From Sphingobium baderi (GTDB lineage: Bacteria > Pseudomonadota > Alphaproteobacteria > Sphingomonadales > Sphingomonadaceae), in the NCBI RefSeq assembly GCF_001456115.1, contig NZ_CP013264.1, forward strand, positions 186,001-250,000: a stretch of 64,000 nucleotides of DNA, in the 5' to 3' direction. This document shows, piece by piece, positions 17,003 to 25,433 of the stretch; positions within the stretch are counted from its first letter, which is position 1, and each line of letters starts with the position of its first letter. Both the position numbers and the translations under genes were made by a program. The notes beneath the pieces are model-generated. The model made no database searches. It saw nothing but the letters and a program-made list of their open reading frames with translations, and was not told the DNA's origin.

Positions 17003-19912
17003 ATGAGCCTTGGCGTTTCGAGTGGGGATCTGATCGGCTCCTGGAGCCTGAGTTTTTCGGACATCGCGTTCGTGACCGGCAAAGCGGAGACGGCACGACT
17101 GGGATTGGCGGTTCAGCTTAGATTTTTCGCCGGGCATGGCTTCTTTGTGCCGGATCATGCGTCGATACCCTCCGACGGTGTCTTGTATCTGGCGGAGCAA
17201 CTTGGTCTCGATGCCAAATCCGTGAACCACTATGATTTTTCCGGGCGCACCGCCCGCCGGCATTGCGCGGAGATTTTGCGGCATCTCGGGTTCCGCCGTA
17301 TGACGCAGACGGATCGCAGGGCGTTGTCGAGGTGGATTTCCGACGATCTTTGTGCGGGCGGGCAGCCGATCAATGCCATGCTCGAGCATGTTTTCCTGTG
17401 GTGCCGCGACCGCCGTATCTATGGGCCGTCGCGCAAGGAGCTGGAACGCCTCGTCCGTTCGCAACGACACCTCTATCTGGAGGCCCTGTTGGCCCGAGTC
17501 CGCGATCGGCTTGCGCCGGATGCGGTCGCCTTGCTGGAAGCCTCGCTCGCCGATCCCGATGGCCCGACCGGCTTCAACACGATGAAGGGGGATGCAGGTC
17601 AGGCGACGCTCGAAAACATTCTTGGCGTGACCGCCAAACTCGCCTTTATCCAACGGCTTGCTCTTCCCCGAGATTTCCTATCGGTCACGGGCAAGGCATG
17701 GGTCGATCAGATCGTTCGCCGGGTTGCCGGCGAGAAAGCCTCGGAGATGCGCCGGCATGTACCGGCGCGCCAGCTCGGGCTCTATGCCGTTTATCTGATG
17801 GCGCGGGAAGCTCAGCTTACGGATGCGATGGTCGACCTGCTGATCGAGACGGTCCATAAGATCGGATCGCGCTCGAAACGCAAGGTGGTGGGCGATATCG
17901 CGAAAGACATCGAGCGGGTCTATGGCAAGGAGCGACTCCTGGTCGAGATTGCCAGCGCTTCGATCGACGATCCATCCGGGCGCATCTGCGATGTCATTTT
18001 CCCAATCGCCGGCAAGGACAAACTGGCGGCGATCATCAAGGAAAGCCAGGCAAAGGGCGCCTTGGATCGGCGGATCTACAAGGTGATGCGGAGGTCATGG
18101 GCCAATCATTATCGCCGTATGCTGCCAAGCCTGCTTTCGGCACTGGAGTTCCGGTCGAACAACGCCGTGTGGCGTCCGGTGCTGGCGGCCCTGGACTGGA
18201 TCAGAAGCAAAGTGGATGATGGATGCCGCTACGTGCCGCCGCACGCAGTGCCGGTCGACGAGGTCATTCCGGCGAGATGGCGCAGTTCCGTCATTGATGA
18301 AGAGGGGCGCGTAAACCGGATCAGTTATGAGCTTTGTGTCCTCGCGCAACTGCGCGATCGCATCCGTTCTAAGGAAATCTGGGTTGTCGGGGCGGACCGA
18401 TACCGCAATCCCGATGACGATCTTCCCAAGGACTTCGATGCGCGGCGAGAAGCATATTACACAGGATTGAACCTGACGGCGGATGCGCGTGCATTTTCAA
18501 GCGCCATCCGGGAAGAGCTTGCTCAGGAACTGTTGCTCCTCAATGCCAATATTCCCCGGAACGACAAGGTTCGGCTGCTGTGGCGCGGCGAGAACCGTAT
18601 ATCTCTCACCCCGTTCAAACCCTTGCCCGAACCCAGGGGTCTCGCCTCGATCAAGACCGAGATCGGCCAACGCTGGCCGATGACCGGGCTGCTCGACGTA
18701 CTGAAGGAGGCTGCCCTTGATACGGGACTTCTCGAAGCGTTCGAAACATCGGCCTCGCGTGTTGCACTGCCGAAAACCGCGCTGGATCAACGTCTCCTGC
18801 TATGCCTCTACGGCCTGGGAACGAATGCCGGGCTCAAGCGGATCGCCGGCGCCACCCCCGATGTCAGCTATGAAGAGCTGCTGCATGTCCATCGCCGCTT
18901 CGTTCATGCCGCGGCGCTCAAGGAGGCGTGTGCCAGGGTTGCGAATGCGACCCTGGCAATCCGCAATGCTGCAGTCTGGGGGGACGCCGGCACGGCCTGT
19001 GCGTCAGATTCCACAAAGTTCGGAGCCTGGGATCGCAACCTGATGACGGAATGGCATGCGCGTTATGGTGGACGGGGCGTCATGATCTACTGGCATGTCG
19101 AACGACGCGCGACATGCGTCTATTCCCAGCTCAAGCGCTGCTCTTCCTCCGAGGTCGCCTCCATGATCGAGGGCGTGCTGCGCCATTGCACCGACATGGA
19201 AATCCAGCGACAATATGTTGATAGTCATGGCCAAAGCGCGGTTGGCTTTGCATTTTGCCGGCTTCTCGGATTTGAGCTTGCACCCCGCCTGAAAGCGATC
19301 GCTCGCCAGAAGCTGGCTCTTCCCGATGTCGGCATGCGAACGCGGCTTCCCCACTTGCAGCCGATCCTCTCCAGTCCGATCAACTGGGATGAGATCGAGC
19401 AGCAATATGACGAGATGGTCAAATATGCAGCCGCGATGCAGACAAAAACCGCCGACCCGGAGGCGATCCTGCGCCGGTTTAGCCGCTCCGAGGTGATGCA
19501 CCCGACCTACAAGGCGTTGAGTGAGCTGGGCCGCGCGGTCAAGACGATCTTCCTGTGCCGGTATCTGCGCGAGGAGTCCTTCCGCCGCGAAATTCATGAA
19601 GGCCTGAATGTCGTTGAAAACTGGAACAGTGCCAATGGGTTCGTTTTCTTCGGCAAGGGCGGCGAGATCGCCACTAACCGCATCGATGAGCAGCAGCTCT
19701 CGGTCCTGGCGCTACATTTGCTGCAAGCGTCGCTTGTCTATGTGAACACCCGAATGCTTCAGAGCGTGCTGGTGGAACCGAAATGGACGGGCCGGATGAC
19801 GCCGGATGATTATCGCGGCCTCACACCGCTGATTTACAGCCACGTCAATCCTTATGGCCGCTTCGACCTCGATCTGAATAGCCGGATCGATTTTGGGCGG
19901 CTTGCTGCCTGA
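17003..19912 (+). CDS. tnpA: Tn3-family transposase
   Basis: The 969-residue protein has the Tn3-family layout: an N-terminal DUF4158-like DNA-binding region (about 1-170) and a C-terminal DDE domain. The catalytic acidic residues lie in [25 protein letters not shown] and the [10 protein letters not shown] segment near residue 895. It carries out replicative transposition. The start codon is 122 bases inside the left end. The product is identical to that of the copy at 51581-54490. Confidence 0.95.
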   Translation: MSLGVSSGDLIGSWSLSFSDIAFVTGKAETARLGLAVQLRFFAGHGFFVPDHASIPSDGVLYLAEQLGLDAKSVNHYDFSGRTARRHCAEILRHLGFRRMTQTDRRALSRWISDDLCAGGQPINAMLEHVFLWCRDRRIYGPSRKELERLVRSQRHLYLEALLARVRDRLAPDAVALLEASLADPDGPTGFNTMKGDAGQATLENILGVTAKLAFIQRLALPRDFLSVTGKAWVDQIVRRVAGEKASEMRRHVPARQLGLYAVYLMAREAQLTDAMVDLLIETVHKIGSRSKRKVVGDIAKDIERVYGKERLLVEIASASIDDPSGRICDVIFPIAGKDKLAAIIKESQAKGALDRRIYKVMRRSWANHYRRMLPSLLSALEFRSNNAVWRPVLAALDWIRSKVDDGCRYVPPHAVPVDEVIPARWRSSVIDEEGRVNRISYELCVLAQLRDRIRSKEIWVVGADRYRNPDDDLPKDFDARREAYYTGLNLTADARAFSSAIREELAQELLLLNANIPRNDKVRLLWRGENRISLTPFKPLPEPRGLASIKTEIGQRWPMTGLLDVLKEAALDTGLLEAFETSASRVALPKTALDQRLLLCLYGLGTNAGLKRIAGATPDVSYEELLHVHRRFVHAAALKEACARVANATLAIRNAAVWGDAGTACASDSTKFGAWDRNLMTEWHARYGGRGVMIYWHVERRATCVYSQLKRCSSSEVASMIEGVLRHCTDMEIQRQYVDSHGQSAVGFAFCRLLGFELAPRLKAIARQKLALPDVGMRTRLPHLQPILSSPINWDEIEQQYDEMVKYAAAMQTKTADPEAILRRFSRSEVMHPTYKALSELGRAVKTIFLCRYLREESFRREIHEGLNVVENWNSANGFVFFGKGGEIATNRIDEQQLSVLALHLLQASLVYVNTRMLQSVLVEPKWTGRMTPDDYRGLTPLIYSHVNPYGRFDLDLNSRIDFGRLAA

Positions 19913-19965
19913 CCGGGGCCTTTCCGCTCGCACCATTTGGGTGCACCCGAACGTGACGATCGGAA

Positions 19966-20054
19966 GTGACATATACGACATGTCACAAAAGGGTGGTTCC
20001 GTCACCAATGTTACTGTACGAGGGCAAAGCCACCCTAATGTGACGGATTTGCCC
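19966..20054. promoter_or_regulatory. Probable res (resolution) site of the transposon
   Basis: Between transposase and recombinase genes lies a perfect inverted repeat GTGACAT-N7-ATGTCAC (19966-19986), followed by related GTCAC and GTGAC half-sites around 20000 and 20040. Spaced dyads next to a serine recombinase gene are typical of res sub-sites, where the cointegrate is resolved and the recombinase represses its own promoter. Subsite assignment is tentative. Confidence 0.6.
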
Positions 20055-20921
20055 ATGACCCGCGTCGGCTACGCCCGCGTCAGCACCATCGACCAGGATC
20101 TCGACATCCAGGTTGCCCGGTTGAAGGCAGCGGGCTGTGAAATCCTCCGCTCCGAAACAGGCTCGGGCGCATCGCGCACTGGACGCACGGAGCTTGAGAC
20201 GATCATGCAGTTCCTGCGCGCCGATGACGAACTCGTCGTCCTGCGTCTCGATCGGCTCGGTCGCTCCACACGCGATGTTCTCAATCTGGTTCATGAACTC
20301 GACCAGAAGGGAGCCTCATTGCGGGTGCTTGAGCCGGAGGTGACGACGGCCGGAAGCATGGGGCGGATGGTGATCACCATTCTGGGCATGGTCGCGGACA
20401 TGGAACTGACGTTCATCAAGGACCGGCAGCGCGCCGGGATCGAGGCGGCGCGCGCCGAAGGCGTCTACAAAGGCCGGAAGAAAAACATCGATGACGATGA
20501 AATCCGACGCCGGATCACCGCCGGCGCGAGCAAGGCCAGCGTCGCGCGCGACCTCAAGATCTCAAGAATGACCGTCTATCGGGCGCTTGACGTCATTCCT
20601 TCAAGGATCGGGCTGCCGGAAAAGCCGCCTTCTGTCACCATCGCCCTGCATCTGACCATCGAGAACTTCAACAAGCATGGTCGTGGCAGAAAGCCCGCTC
20701 GCGAGCGCATTGAGGCGATGCTGGAGCGGGATTACCAGATGCAAAAGACCGGGAACTGCGATTACACGCTGACCGTCGCCTATGATCAGGGTGCCGATGG
20801 CGTCAGCCTCGATGATGAGATCGCATCTCTCCAGACAGAGATGTTCAACATCGCAGAGAGCTACAGGTGCTCGATCGAGACCGATGTTTACGAGATTGGA
20901 GGACAAGAGCGAGCCTGGTAG
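20055..20921 (+). CDS. tnpR: Serine recombinase (resolvase) with a C-terminal extension
   Basis: The N-terminal roughly 140 residues are a resolvase/invertase catalytic domain: YARVSTIDQDLDIQ with the nucleophilic serine, LRLDRLGRSTRD and GRMVITILGMVADMELTFIKDRQRAG. An HTH follows (ASKASVARDLKISRMTVYRAL). Unlike standard 185-residue resolvases, about 100 further residues follow, with strands such as VTIALHLTIENFNKHG and an acidic C-terminal half. I do not recognise this extension. ATG 20055 is chosen because the canonical MTRVGYARVS begins there. It resolves cointegrates of this transposon. Confidence 0.9.
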   Translation: MTRVGYARVSTIDQDLDIQVARLKAAGCEILRSETGSGASRTGRTELETIMQFLRADDELVVLRLDRLGRSTRDVLNLVHELDQKGASLRVLEPEVTTAGSMGRMVITILGMVADMELTFIKDRQRAGIEAARAEGVYKGRKKNIDDDEIRRRITAGASKASVARDLKISRMTVYRALDVIPSRIGLPEKPPSVTIALHLTIENFNKHGRGRKPARERIEAMLERDYQMQKTGNCDYTLTVAYDQGADGVSLDDEIASLQTEMFNIAESYRCSIETDVYEIGGQERAW

Positions 20922-20984
20922 ATCGCCATGTTCAATCTTTGTTCTTCAACATGGCCAAAATCGCAGCTTCGGGCCGACTGGGCC

Positions 20985-21047
20985 AATCCAGAGCGGCATT
21001 TCCTCAAGTTCTGCCAGAGCTGGTTTGAAAAGCGCGGGCGGCCGTAA
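20985..21047 (+). pseudogene. repA 3' remnant (replicon A)
   Basis: Directly after the transposon end the DNA reads 20 codons and a stop, with FLKFCQSWFEKRG. This matches in position and pattern the end of the RepA at 55620, where FLGFCKKRHER is followed by the stop. As there, it is followed by a leftward ribbon-helix-helix gene and parA. It is therefore most likely the last codons of a second repA whose body was lost at the transposon junction. The match is short, so moderate confidence. Confidence 0.6.
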
Positions 21048-21102
21048 TCCGGCCCTGCGCTGGCTCGTTTTGGAACGTCCCTGACGGCTATCCGTTCAAG
21101 CA

Positions 21103-21146
21103 CCGGCTAGTATAGGCGTATACAGGTATGCACCTATACTAGCCGG
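21103..21146. terminator. Large perfect palindrome at the 3' end of the ribbon-helix-helix gene
   Basis: Perfect 14-bp arms (CCGGCTAGTATAGG and its complement) are separated by 16 bases that themselves contain GTATAC and GGTATG steps. It overlaps the last codons of the leftward ribbon-helix-helix gene. It can fold as a terminator hairpin, but it also contains the GTATA-type motif repeated upstream of and inside parA, so it may be a ParA-system binding site or centromere. Confidence 0.6.
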
Positions 21147-21423
21147 TAATGCGCCCCCTCCCCTTCTTCACGAACAGGTCGTCCAGCGCCTCGCCTAGCA
21201 GGCTTTGGACGGTCGTCCCCTCCTCGGCCGCGATGATGCGAAGCTGCGTGCTGACCTCCGGGGGGAAGTGCCCGCCAATCAACTTGGTTCCCTGTCGGCC
21301 ATTCGGGGCGGCCTTGCGGGACACGTCTGCCGGCTCGATCGCCGGCGCTGGGGCCGGTGCCGCGTCGCCGTCCGCCTTGGCGCGGTTCAACACCGCTTGC
21401 AGACTGTTTCCGCCCTTCGCCAT
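21139..21423 (-). CDS. Ribbon-helix-helix partner of ParA (partition cassette A)
   Basis: A 94-residue basic protein with a low-complexity Ala/Pro N-terminal half and a C-terminal domain from about residue 48 (LIGGHFPPEVSTQLRIIAAEEGTTVQSLLGEALDDLF) that fits a ribbon-helix-helix fold: a strand followed by two helices. Such proteins act as centromere-binding and autorepressor partners of small ParA ATPases (ParG-like type Ib systems). The ATG at 21423 overlaps the parA stop as TGATG; a GTG one codon earlier is also possible. Paralogue of the protein at 55683-56000. Confidence 0.78.
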   Translation of the reverse strand: MAKGGNSLQAVLNRAKADGDAAPAPAPAIEPADVSRKAAPNGRQGTKLIGGHFPPEVSTQLRIIAAEEGTTVQSLLGEALDDLFVKKGRGRITG

Positions 21424-22058
21424 CACGCCGCCTCTGCTTTATTGTATAGGCGTATAGTTGTATACTCGTATAGTCGCCGGATTTCGTCGGCCGCTGGGCC
21501 ATGCGGCTCGAACTCCTGCACGGCCTGGCCTGCCGCTTGGGCGCGGAAAAAGGCTTTGCGGTTGCCGATCGTCACCGGGCAAACGGTCGCGCCAAGCTCC
21601 GCCACGGCCTGAATGGCGTCGGCCGTCTCCTGACCTTGCGGGGGCACGAAAGTAAGGACCACGGCAAAGGCGCGGTCGAGCTGGCGCACAACGTCGAGCG
21701 TGTGCGTCATGCTCATCGTGTCGAACACGGCCGTTTTGGTCGGGATCAGGATGAAGTCGGCATGGCGCGCCGCCTCATAGGCCACGTCGCGCGCGACCGC
21801 CGCCCCGTCGATCACGACAAGATCGGTGCCGGCGTCCGCGCAGGCTTTGAGCATGGCGGGCAGGCGCACCGGCTGAATAGACGCCACGGCGGGCGTGTCG
21901 AGCTGGCGCACGTCCTTCCAGAACGAAGCCGTCGCCTGCGGGTCCAGGTCGATGATCGCGGCGACCTTGCCCGCCTGCTCGGCCGCGACCGCCAGACAGG
22001 TCGCGAGCGTCGTTTTCCCGACGCCGCCTTTCTGTGAGAGAATGGCGAGAACCTTCAT
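21423..22058 (-). CDS. parA: ParA-type partition ATPase (cassette A)
   Basis: The 211-residue protein is a short, type Ib-like ParA/MinD ATPase lacking an N-terminal HTH. The deviant Walker A SQKGGVGKTT is at residues 8-17, the IDLDPQATASFWKD Walker A' region near 37, and DLVVIDGAAVARD (Walker B) near 80. It should move plasmid copies with the ribbon-helix-helix partner encoded immediately downstream. AGGAG lies seven bases before the ATG. Its last codons (LYEYTTIRLYNK) are encoded by iterated GTATA-type DNA repeats that recur upstream of the gene and beyond the partner gene. Confidence 0.92.
   Translation of the reverse strand: MKVLAILSQKGGVGKTTLATCLAVAAEQAGKVAAIIDLDPQATASFWKDVRQLDTPAVASIQPVRLPAMLKACADAGTDLVVIDGAAVARDVAYEAARHADFILIPTKTAVFDTMSMTHTLDVVRQLDRAFAVVLTFVPPQGQETADAIQAVAELGATVCPVTIGNRKAFFRAQAAGQAVQEFEPHGPAADEIRRLYEYTTIRLYNKAEAA
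21443..21475. repeat. GTATA-type repeats inside the parA 3' end (cassette A)
   Basis: Four closely spaced GTATA/TATAC steps (TGTATAGG, CGTATAGT, TGTATACT, CGTATAGT) fall about every 9-10 bases inside the coding end of parA. The same units occur in the parA promoter and in the palindrome at 21103-21146. This suggests binding sites for the ribbon-helix-helix partner. Confidence 0.6.
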
Positions 22059-22070
22059 GCTACACTCCTA

Positions 22071-22096
22071 CACGTATAGTCCTATACTTGTATACA
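22071..22096. promoter_or_regulatory. GTATA-type operator repeats upstream of parA (cassette A)
   Basis: CGTATAGT, CCTATACT and TGTATACA units lie 13-38 bases upstream of the parA start. Their position next to the promoter fits autoregulation or the plasmid centromere of a type Ib partition system. Confidence 0.6.
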
Positions 22097-22175
22097 CACA
22101 CTGGACGGGGAGGGGAAGCCTTATCGTCACTGAAATGACGATAGGGCACGCTGAATCTGAAATGACGAAAGCCCC

Positions 22176-22801
22176 TCAATCTTCCGGTTCGTCATCGTCC
22201 AGCGGCTCATGGCTCATCTGGCCGTGATCCTCGATCGGGCAGAGCGGCGCTCCGGCCTGCTCAAGCCATTTGCGCGCGGTCCCGACGGTATAGCCGCACT
22301 CCATGCACTCGCATTTGAGCATCCGGGCTTTCTGCTTCTTGGGCGCGGTCGTCTCGCCGCCCGTATCAAGCCGCGCATGGGGGAGGGGGCCGGCTGCGTC
22401 CAGTATCGGCGCGACGGCCGCTAGGAAGGCTTCGCCGGGAACGGTCGCCCGCATCTTCCCGACCAAGCCAAGGCCAAGCGCAACCCGTTTAAACGCCTTC
22501 CCATGCCCTGCCGGGATGCCAACCGCCGCGTGGACCAGTTCATGCGCGAGGATGGCCGCGATCTGCGCCGGCATGGCGTCGGGCGCTGCGCGAGGTCGGG
22601 CCTAATGAAGATTTCAAAATGCCCGTCCGCGCTCAGGCGGTTATCCCAGCACTCGCCGATCGCCTTGCCTTTACGGCCCGCGCTGGTGAAGCCGATCGCG
22701 ACCCGCACGCGCGAGGGCAGGGGGGCATCCAGCGCCTCGAACAGCGGGGCCATGCCCGCCGCCACCCGGTTGAGCCAGCTTTCGCGATTGTCCTGCGTCA
22801 T
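22176..22801 (-). pseudogene. SprT-like zinc metallopeptidase gene with a frameshift
   Basis: The first part (from ATG 22801, preceded by AAGGGAG) encodes an N-terminal domain ending in DGHFEIFIRPDLAQRP. The second part, in another frame, contains the zinc-protease motif AHELVHAAVG and a C-terminal zinc-ribbon-like CECMECGYTVG segment. A single-base loss near 22590 separates them, where ...RPDLAQRP would otherwise run into DAMPAQIAAILAHEL. SprT-like plasmid proteins are common beside parA in this arrangement. A C-terminal remnant of a paralogue lies at 56748-56842 beside parA B. Confidence 0.75.
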
Positions 22802-22876
22802 GCCTTCTACTCCCTTCAAATCGCCCTTCGGGGCGATGGCCTCTCGCCATCGCTCCCGAGGCTCAGGACTCACTGA

Positions 22877-23437
22877 TCAGAGCCAGAAGAGCACGGTGGC
22901 CGCCAGTGCGAGTGCGGAGAAGTAGACGGTTGGGCAGCGGTCGTAGCGTGTTGCCACGCGGCGCCAGTCCTTCAGGCGGCCGAACATGATCTCGATGCGG
23001 TTACGCCGTTTGTACCGCCGCTTGTCGTATTTGACGGGCAGAGATCGGGATTTGCGGCCCGGAATGCACGGTTTGATGCCCTTTTGCTCCAGGGCATCTC
23101 TGAACCAGTCCGCGTCATAGCCGCGGTCGGCGAGCATCCACTTGGCCTTGGGCAAATCGTCGAGCAAGGCCGCTGCACCGGTGTAATCGCTGACCTGGCC
23201 GGCCGTGATGAAGAAGCTCAAAGGGCGGCCGTTGGCATCAGTCACGGCATGCAACTTCGTGTTCATGCCGCCCTTGGTCCGTCCGATCAGACGCCCGAGA
23301 TCCCCTTTTTTACCCCAAGGCTGGACGCCGTGCGGTGGGTCTTGAGATAGGTCGCGTCGATCATGACGGTCTGCGGCTCGGCCCTCTGGGCGGACAGGCC
23401 TTCCATCATCCGAGTGAACACGCCCATTTCGCCCCAC
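22877..23437 (-). CDS. IS5-family transposase, second frame (orfB)
   Basis: This frame carries the C-terminal DDE part: NTKLHAVTDANGRP, WMLADRGYDADWFRDAL and the RNRIEIMFGRLKDWRRVATRYDR segment with the catalytic glutamate. It is joined to the upstream frame by slippage at an A6G4 run (complement at 23302-23311), the classic programmed frameshift position in this IS group, so the protein is probably made as a fusion of the two frames. Confidence 0.85.
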   Translation of the reverse strand: MGRNGRVHSDDGRPVRPEGRAADRHDRRDLSQDPPHGVQPWGKKGDLGRLIGRTKGGMNTKLHAVTDANGRPLSFFITAGQVSDYTGAAALLDDLPKAKWMLADRGYDADWFRDALEQKGIKPCIPGRKSRSLPVKYDKRRYKRRNRIEIMFGRLKDWRRVATRYDRCPTVYFSALALAATVLFWL

Positions 23438-23634
23438 CGTTTCCAGCGGTTATACAATGTCTTGTGCGGCCCGTATTCTCTGGGCGCATCCCGCCAGCGC
23501 AGTCCGTTCCGGTTGACGAAGATGATCCCGCTTAGCACCCGTTGGTCGTCGACCCGTGGCTTGCCGTGGCTCTTGGGAAAATACGGCGACAGACGCGCCA
23601 TTTGCTCGTCCGTCAGCCAATACAGGTCACTCAT
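23287..23634 (-). CDS. IS5-family transposase, first frame (orfA)
   Basis: A 115-residue frame starting MSDLYWLTDEQMARLSPYFP, a typical DUF4096 N-terminus, and running through WRDAPREYGPHKTLYNRW to the first catalytic aspartate in TVMIDATYLKTH. It ends just after the A6G4 slippery run, beyond which translation in the -1 frame continues the transposase. Confidence 0.85.
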   Translation of the reverse strand: MSDLYWLTDEQMARLSPYFPKSHGKPRVDDQRVLSGIIFVNRNGLRWRDAPREYGPHKTLYNRWKRWGEMGVFTRMMEGLSAQRAEPQTVMIDATYLKTHRTASSLGVKKGISGV

Positions 23635-23808
23635 GCTCAGTCTCCTCGCGGAGCCTGAATCATATCGTTGCCTGCCAATCAATGGGTCCTGAGCCTAGCT
23701 ATCTGGTATCCTTTCGGTCAAGGATATCATTATAGTAACATTGAATGGGCTGGGAATCGGGCGCTTTTCCTTTGTCGATTGCCTGCAGTCCGCTTAGTTG
23801 CAGGGGGC

Positions 23809-25425
23809 ATGAAATCGGTTCAGACAAATCCATATTCCGCGAAACGTACAGGGTTGTGGTTGACCCTCGCTGTCCACTCCGATGCCTTTTGCTCATCCCC
23901 TCGCGCCTATCTCGAAGCCCTATGGTGGCGTCTTCGCCGGAAACGGCTGCGCTCCCGCAGCCAGTTCGCCCGTTTGCTGGGCCATTCTCGAAGGGCCTAT
24001 GATCTGTGGTTGTTGCAGGAACATGCCACGCCGCCGACAGGGGAGGGCAGTGAAGCCATGCCGCTCATCATAGCTCTGGTCGATGGCAGGGCAGGGCAGC
24101 GGGGGTTGCAGGAAACGTTGAGCAGCCTAGCGGCCAACGGCATAGCAGCACTGCTGCTGGATGAAAATCATCTGTCCGCAGCGGCTGAAGTGGTCCGGCA
24201 AATCGATTGGACCAAGGGCCCCTGGCTAATGCCAATCGCTGCCGGAGACAGGATTGCACCCGGCACGGCAGCGGCCTACCGGACTGCGATTTCCGGGACG
24301 GAAGCCCATCTCATTTATGCCGATGACGATCTGCTGGACAAGGATCGGCGTTTTGCTCCGCATTTCAAGCCTGACTGGAACAGCGAGCTTTTCCGGCATT
24401 TCGACTATCTGTCAGGCGCCTGCATCCTGCGGGCGACAGGAGAGGAATTGGCGGCTCTGGCGTCGACGGAAGATTGGGGACGTGAACTTGTCCTGCGCGC
24501 GGTGGCGAAGGGCGCACCGCTCCACATCCGAAAGGTGCTGCATCACCGCCGGAAGCGCCCCAAACCGGAGGCGACCGCCGCCGCTCCTGTTCAGGCGCGG
24601 GATCTGCCCCCTGTCACCGTCATCGTGCCGACGCGCAACCGCGTGGACCTGCTGCAAACATGCCTTTGGGGCCTTGCCGCGACGGATTATCCCGACATTG
24701 AGGTAATTATCGTCGATAATGACAGCGACGATCCCGCGACGCTGGACTTTCTGAGCCAGCTCGATCCAGGGCGTTATCGCGTTCTGCGGCATGCAGGCCC
24801 GTTCAACTATTCAGCGATCAACAATCGCGCCGCCGCGGAAGCGCGAGGCCAGCTATTATGTCTGCTGAACAACGACATTGAGGTGATGGAGCCGAACTGG
24901 CTTGCCATCATGGCGGTCCAGGCCTTGCGCGATGATGTCGGGGCCGTAGGCGCGCGGCTTCTTTATCCAGATGGCCGTATTCAGCATGCTGGGGTCGTCA
25001 TAGGCATGGGCGGAGCAGCGGGACATGCCCACCGCTTCCTCCATCCGAAGGAGGAGGGCTACTTCCAGCGCCATTCGCTGCCGCAATTTGCTTCTGCCGT
25101 CACCGCCGCCTGTCTGGTAGTAATGCGCGATCGTTTTCTGGCTGTTGGTGGCTTGGATGACCGTAACTTTTCAGTTGCCTTCAACGATGTGGACCTATGC
25201 TTGCGCTTGAACCAGCGGGGGTGGCAATCTCTTTACGAGCCGCGCGCGACGTTGATCCACCATGAATCGGTTTCGCGCGGTTTCGATCGCGATCCCATAG
25301 GAGCGGCACGATTTGCAGGGGAGTTAGCCGCGCTTCAGCAGTTGTGGAGTACGGAGGGGACAATCGACCCGTTCCATCATCCTGAGCTTAGCCGTGCCAG
25401 CGAACACTTCGTGATCAGGCTTTAG
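23809..25425 (+). CDS. Family 2 glycosyltransferase (rhamnosyltransferase-like)
   Basis: A 538-residue protein with two parts. An N-terminal region (about 1-250) contains LIYADDDLLDKDRRFAPHFKPDW, as in bidomain rhamnosyltransferases. The C-terminal GT2 domain begins PPVTVIVPTRNRVDLLQTC near residue 265, with the nucleotide-sugar aspartates in EVIIVDNDSDD and NNDIEVME and the acceptor motif FNDVDLCLRLNQRGW. It should add sugars to a surface polysaccharide or glycan. ATG 23809 is chosen for the AGGGGG two bases upstream; the frame is open back into the IS. First of three co-directional cargo genes between IS5-family copies. Confidence 0.82.
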   Translation: MKSVQTNPYSAKRTGLWLTLAVHSDAFCSSPRAYLEALWWRLRRKRLRSRSQFARLLGHSRRAYDLWLLQEHATPPTGEGSEAMPLIIALVDGRAGQRGLQETLSSLAANGIAALLLDENHLSAAAEVVRQIDWTKGPWLMPIAAGDRIAPGTAAAYRTAISGTEAHLIYADDDLLDKDRRFAPHFKPDWNSELFRHFDYLSGACILRATGEELAALASTEDWGRELVLRAVAKGAPLHIRKVLHHRRKRPKPEATAAAPVQARDLPPVTVIVPTRNRVDLLQTCLWGLAATDYPDIEVIIVDNDSDDPATLDFLSQLDPGRYRVLRHAGPFNYSAINNRAAAEARGQLLCLLNNDIEVMEPNWLAIMAVQALRDDVGAVGARLLYPDGRIQHAGVVIGMGGAAGHAHRFLHPKEEGYFQRHSLPQFASAVTAACLVVMRDRFLAVGGLDDRNFSVAFNDVDLCLRLNQRGWQSLYEPRATLIHHESVSRGFDRDPIGAARFAGELAALQQLWSTEGTIDPFHHPELSRASEHFVIRL

Positions 25426-25433
25426 GGGGCATC

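Larger units (their letters stand above)
16881..20984 (+). mobile_element. Tn3-family transposon, copy 1
   Basis: A 4104-bp element with inverted ends beginning GGCCCAGTCGGCCCGAAGCT and continuing for about 38 bp with few mismatches. It holds a DUF4158-type Tn3 transposase, a res region and a serine recombinase. A second copy of the same length encoding identical proteins lies inverted at 50509-54612. Flanking 5-mers are AAATA (left) and AATCC (right), so there is no target duplication. The left flank is the SDR stop codon; the right flank is the 3' end of a repA gene. Confidence 0.93.
22860..23695 (-). mobile_element. IS5-family insertion sequence (IS427/IS1031-like), complete copy
   Basis: An 836-bp element with inverted ends GGCTCAGGACTCACTGAT (left) and GGCTCAGGACCCATTGAT (right, complement). 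It holds two overlapping transposase frames. A truncated copy of the same element lies at 26850-27116 in opposite orientation, so the two bracket a three-gene cargo. Flanking bases show no clear duplication. Confidence 0.88.

Noticed and set aside
21103..21146. Palindrome as an integron attC site
   Set aside because: It lacks attC core sites and there is no integron integrase; it shares its units with the parA promoter repeats, so a partition or terminator role is more plausible.
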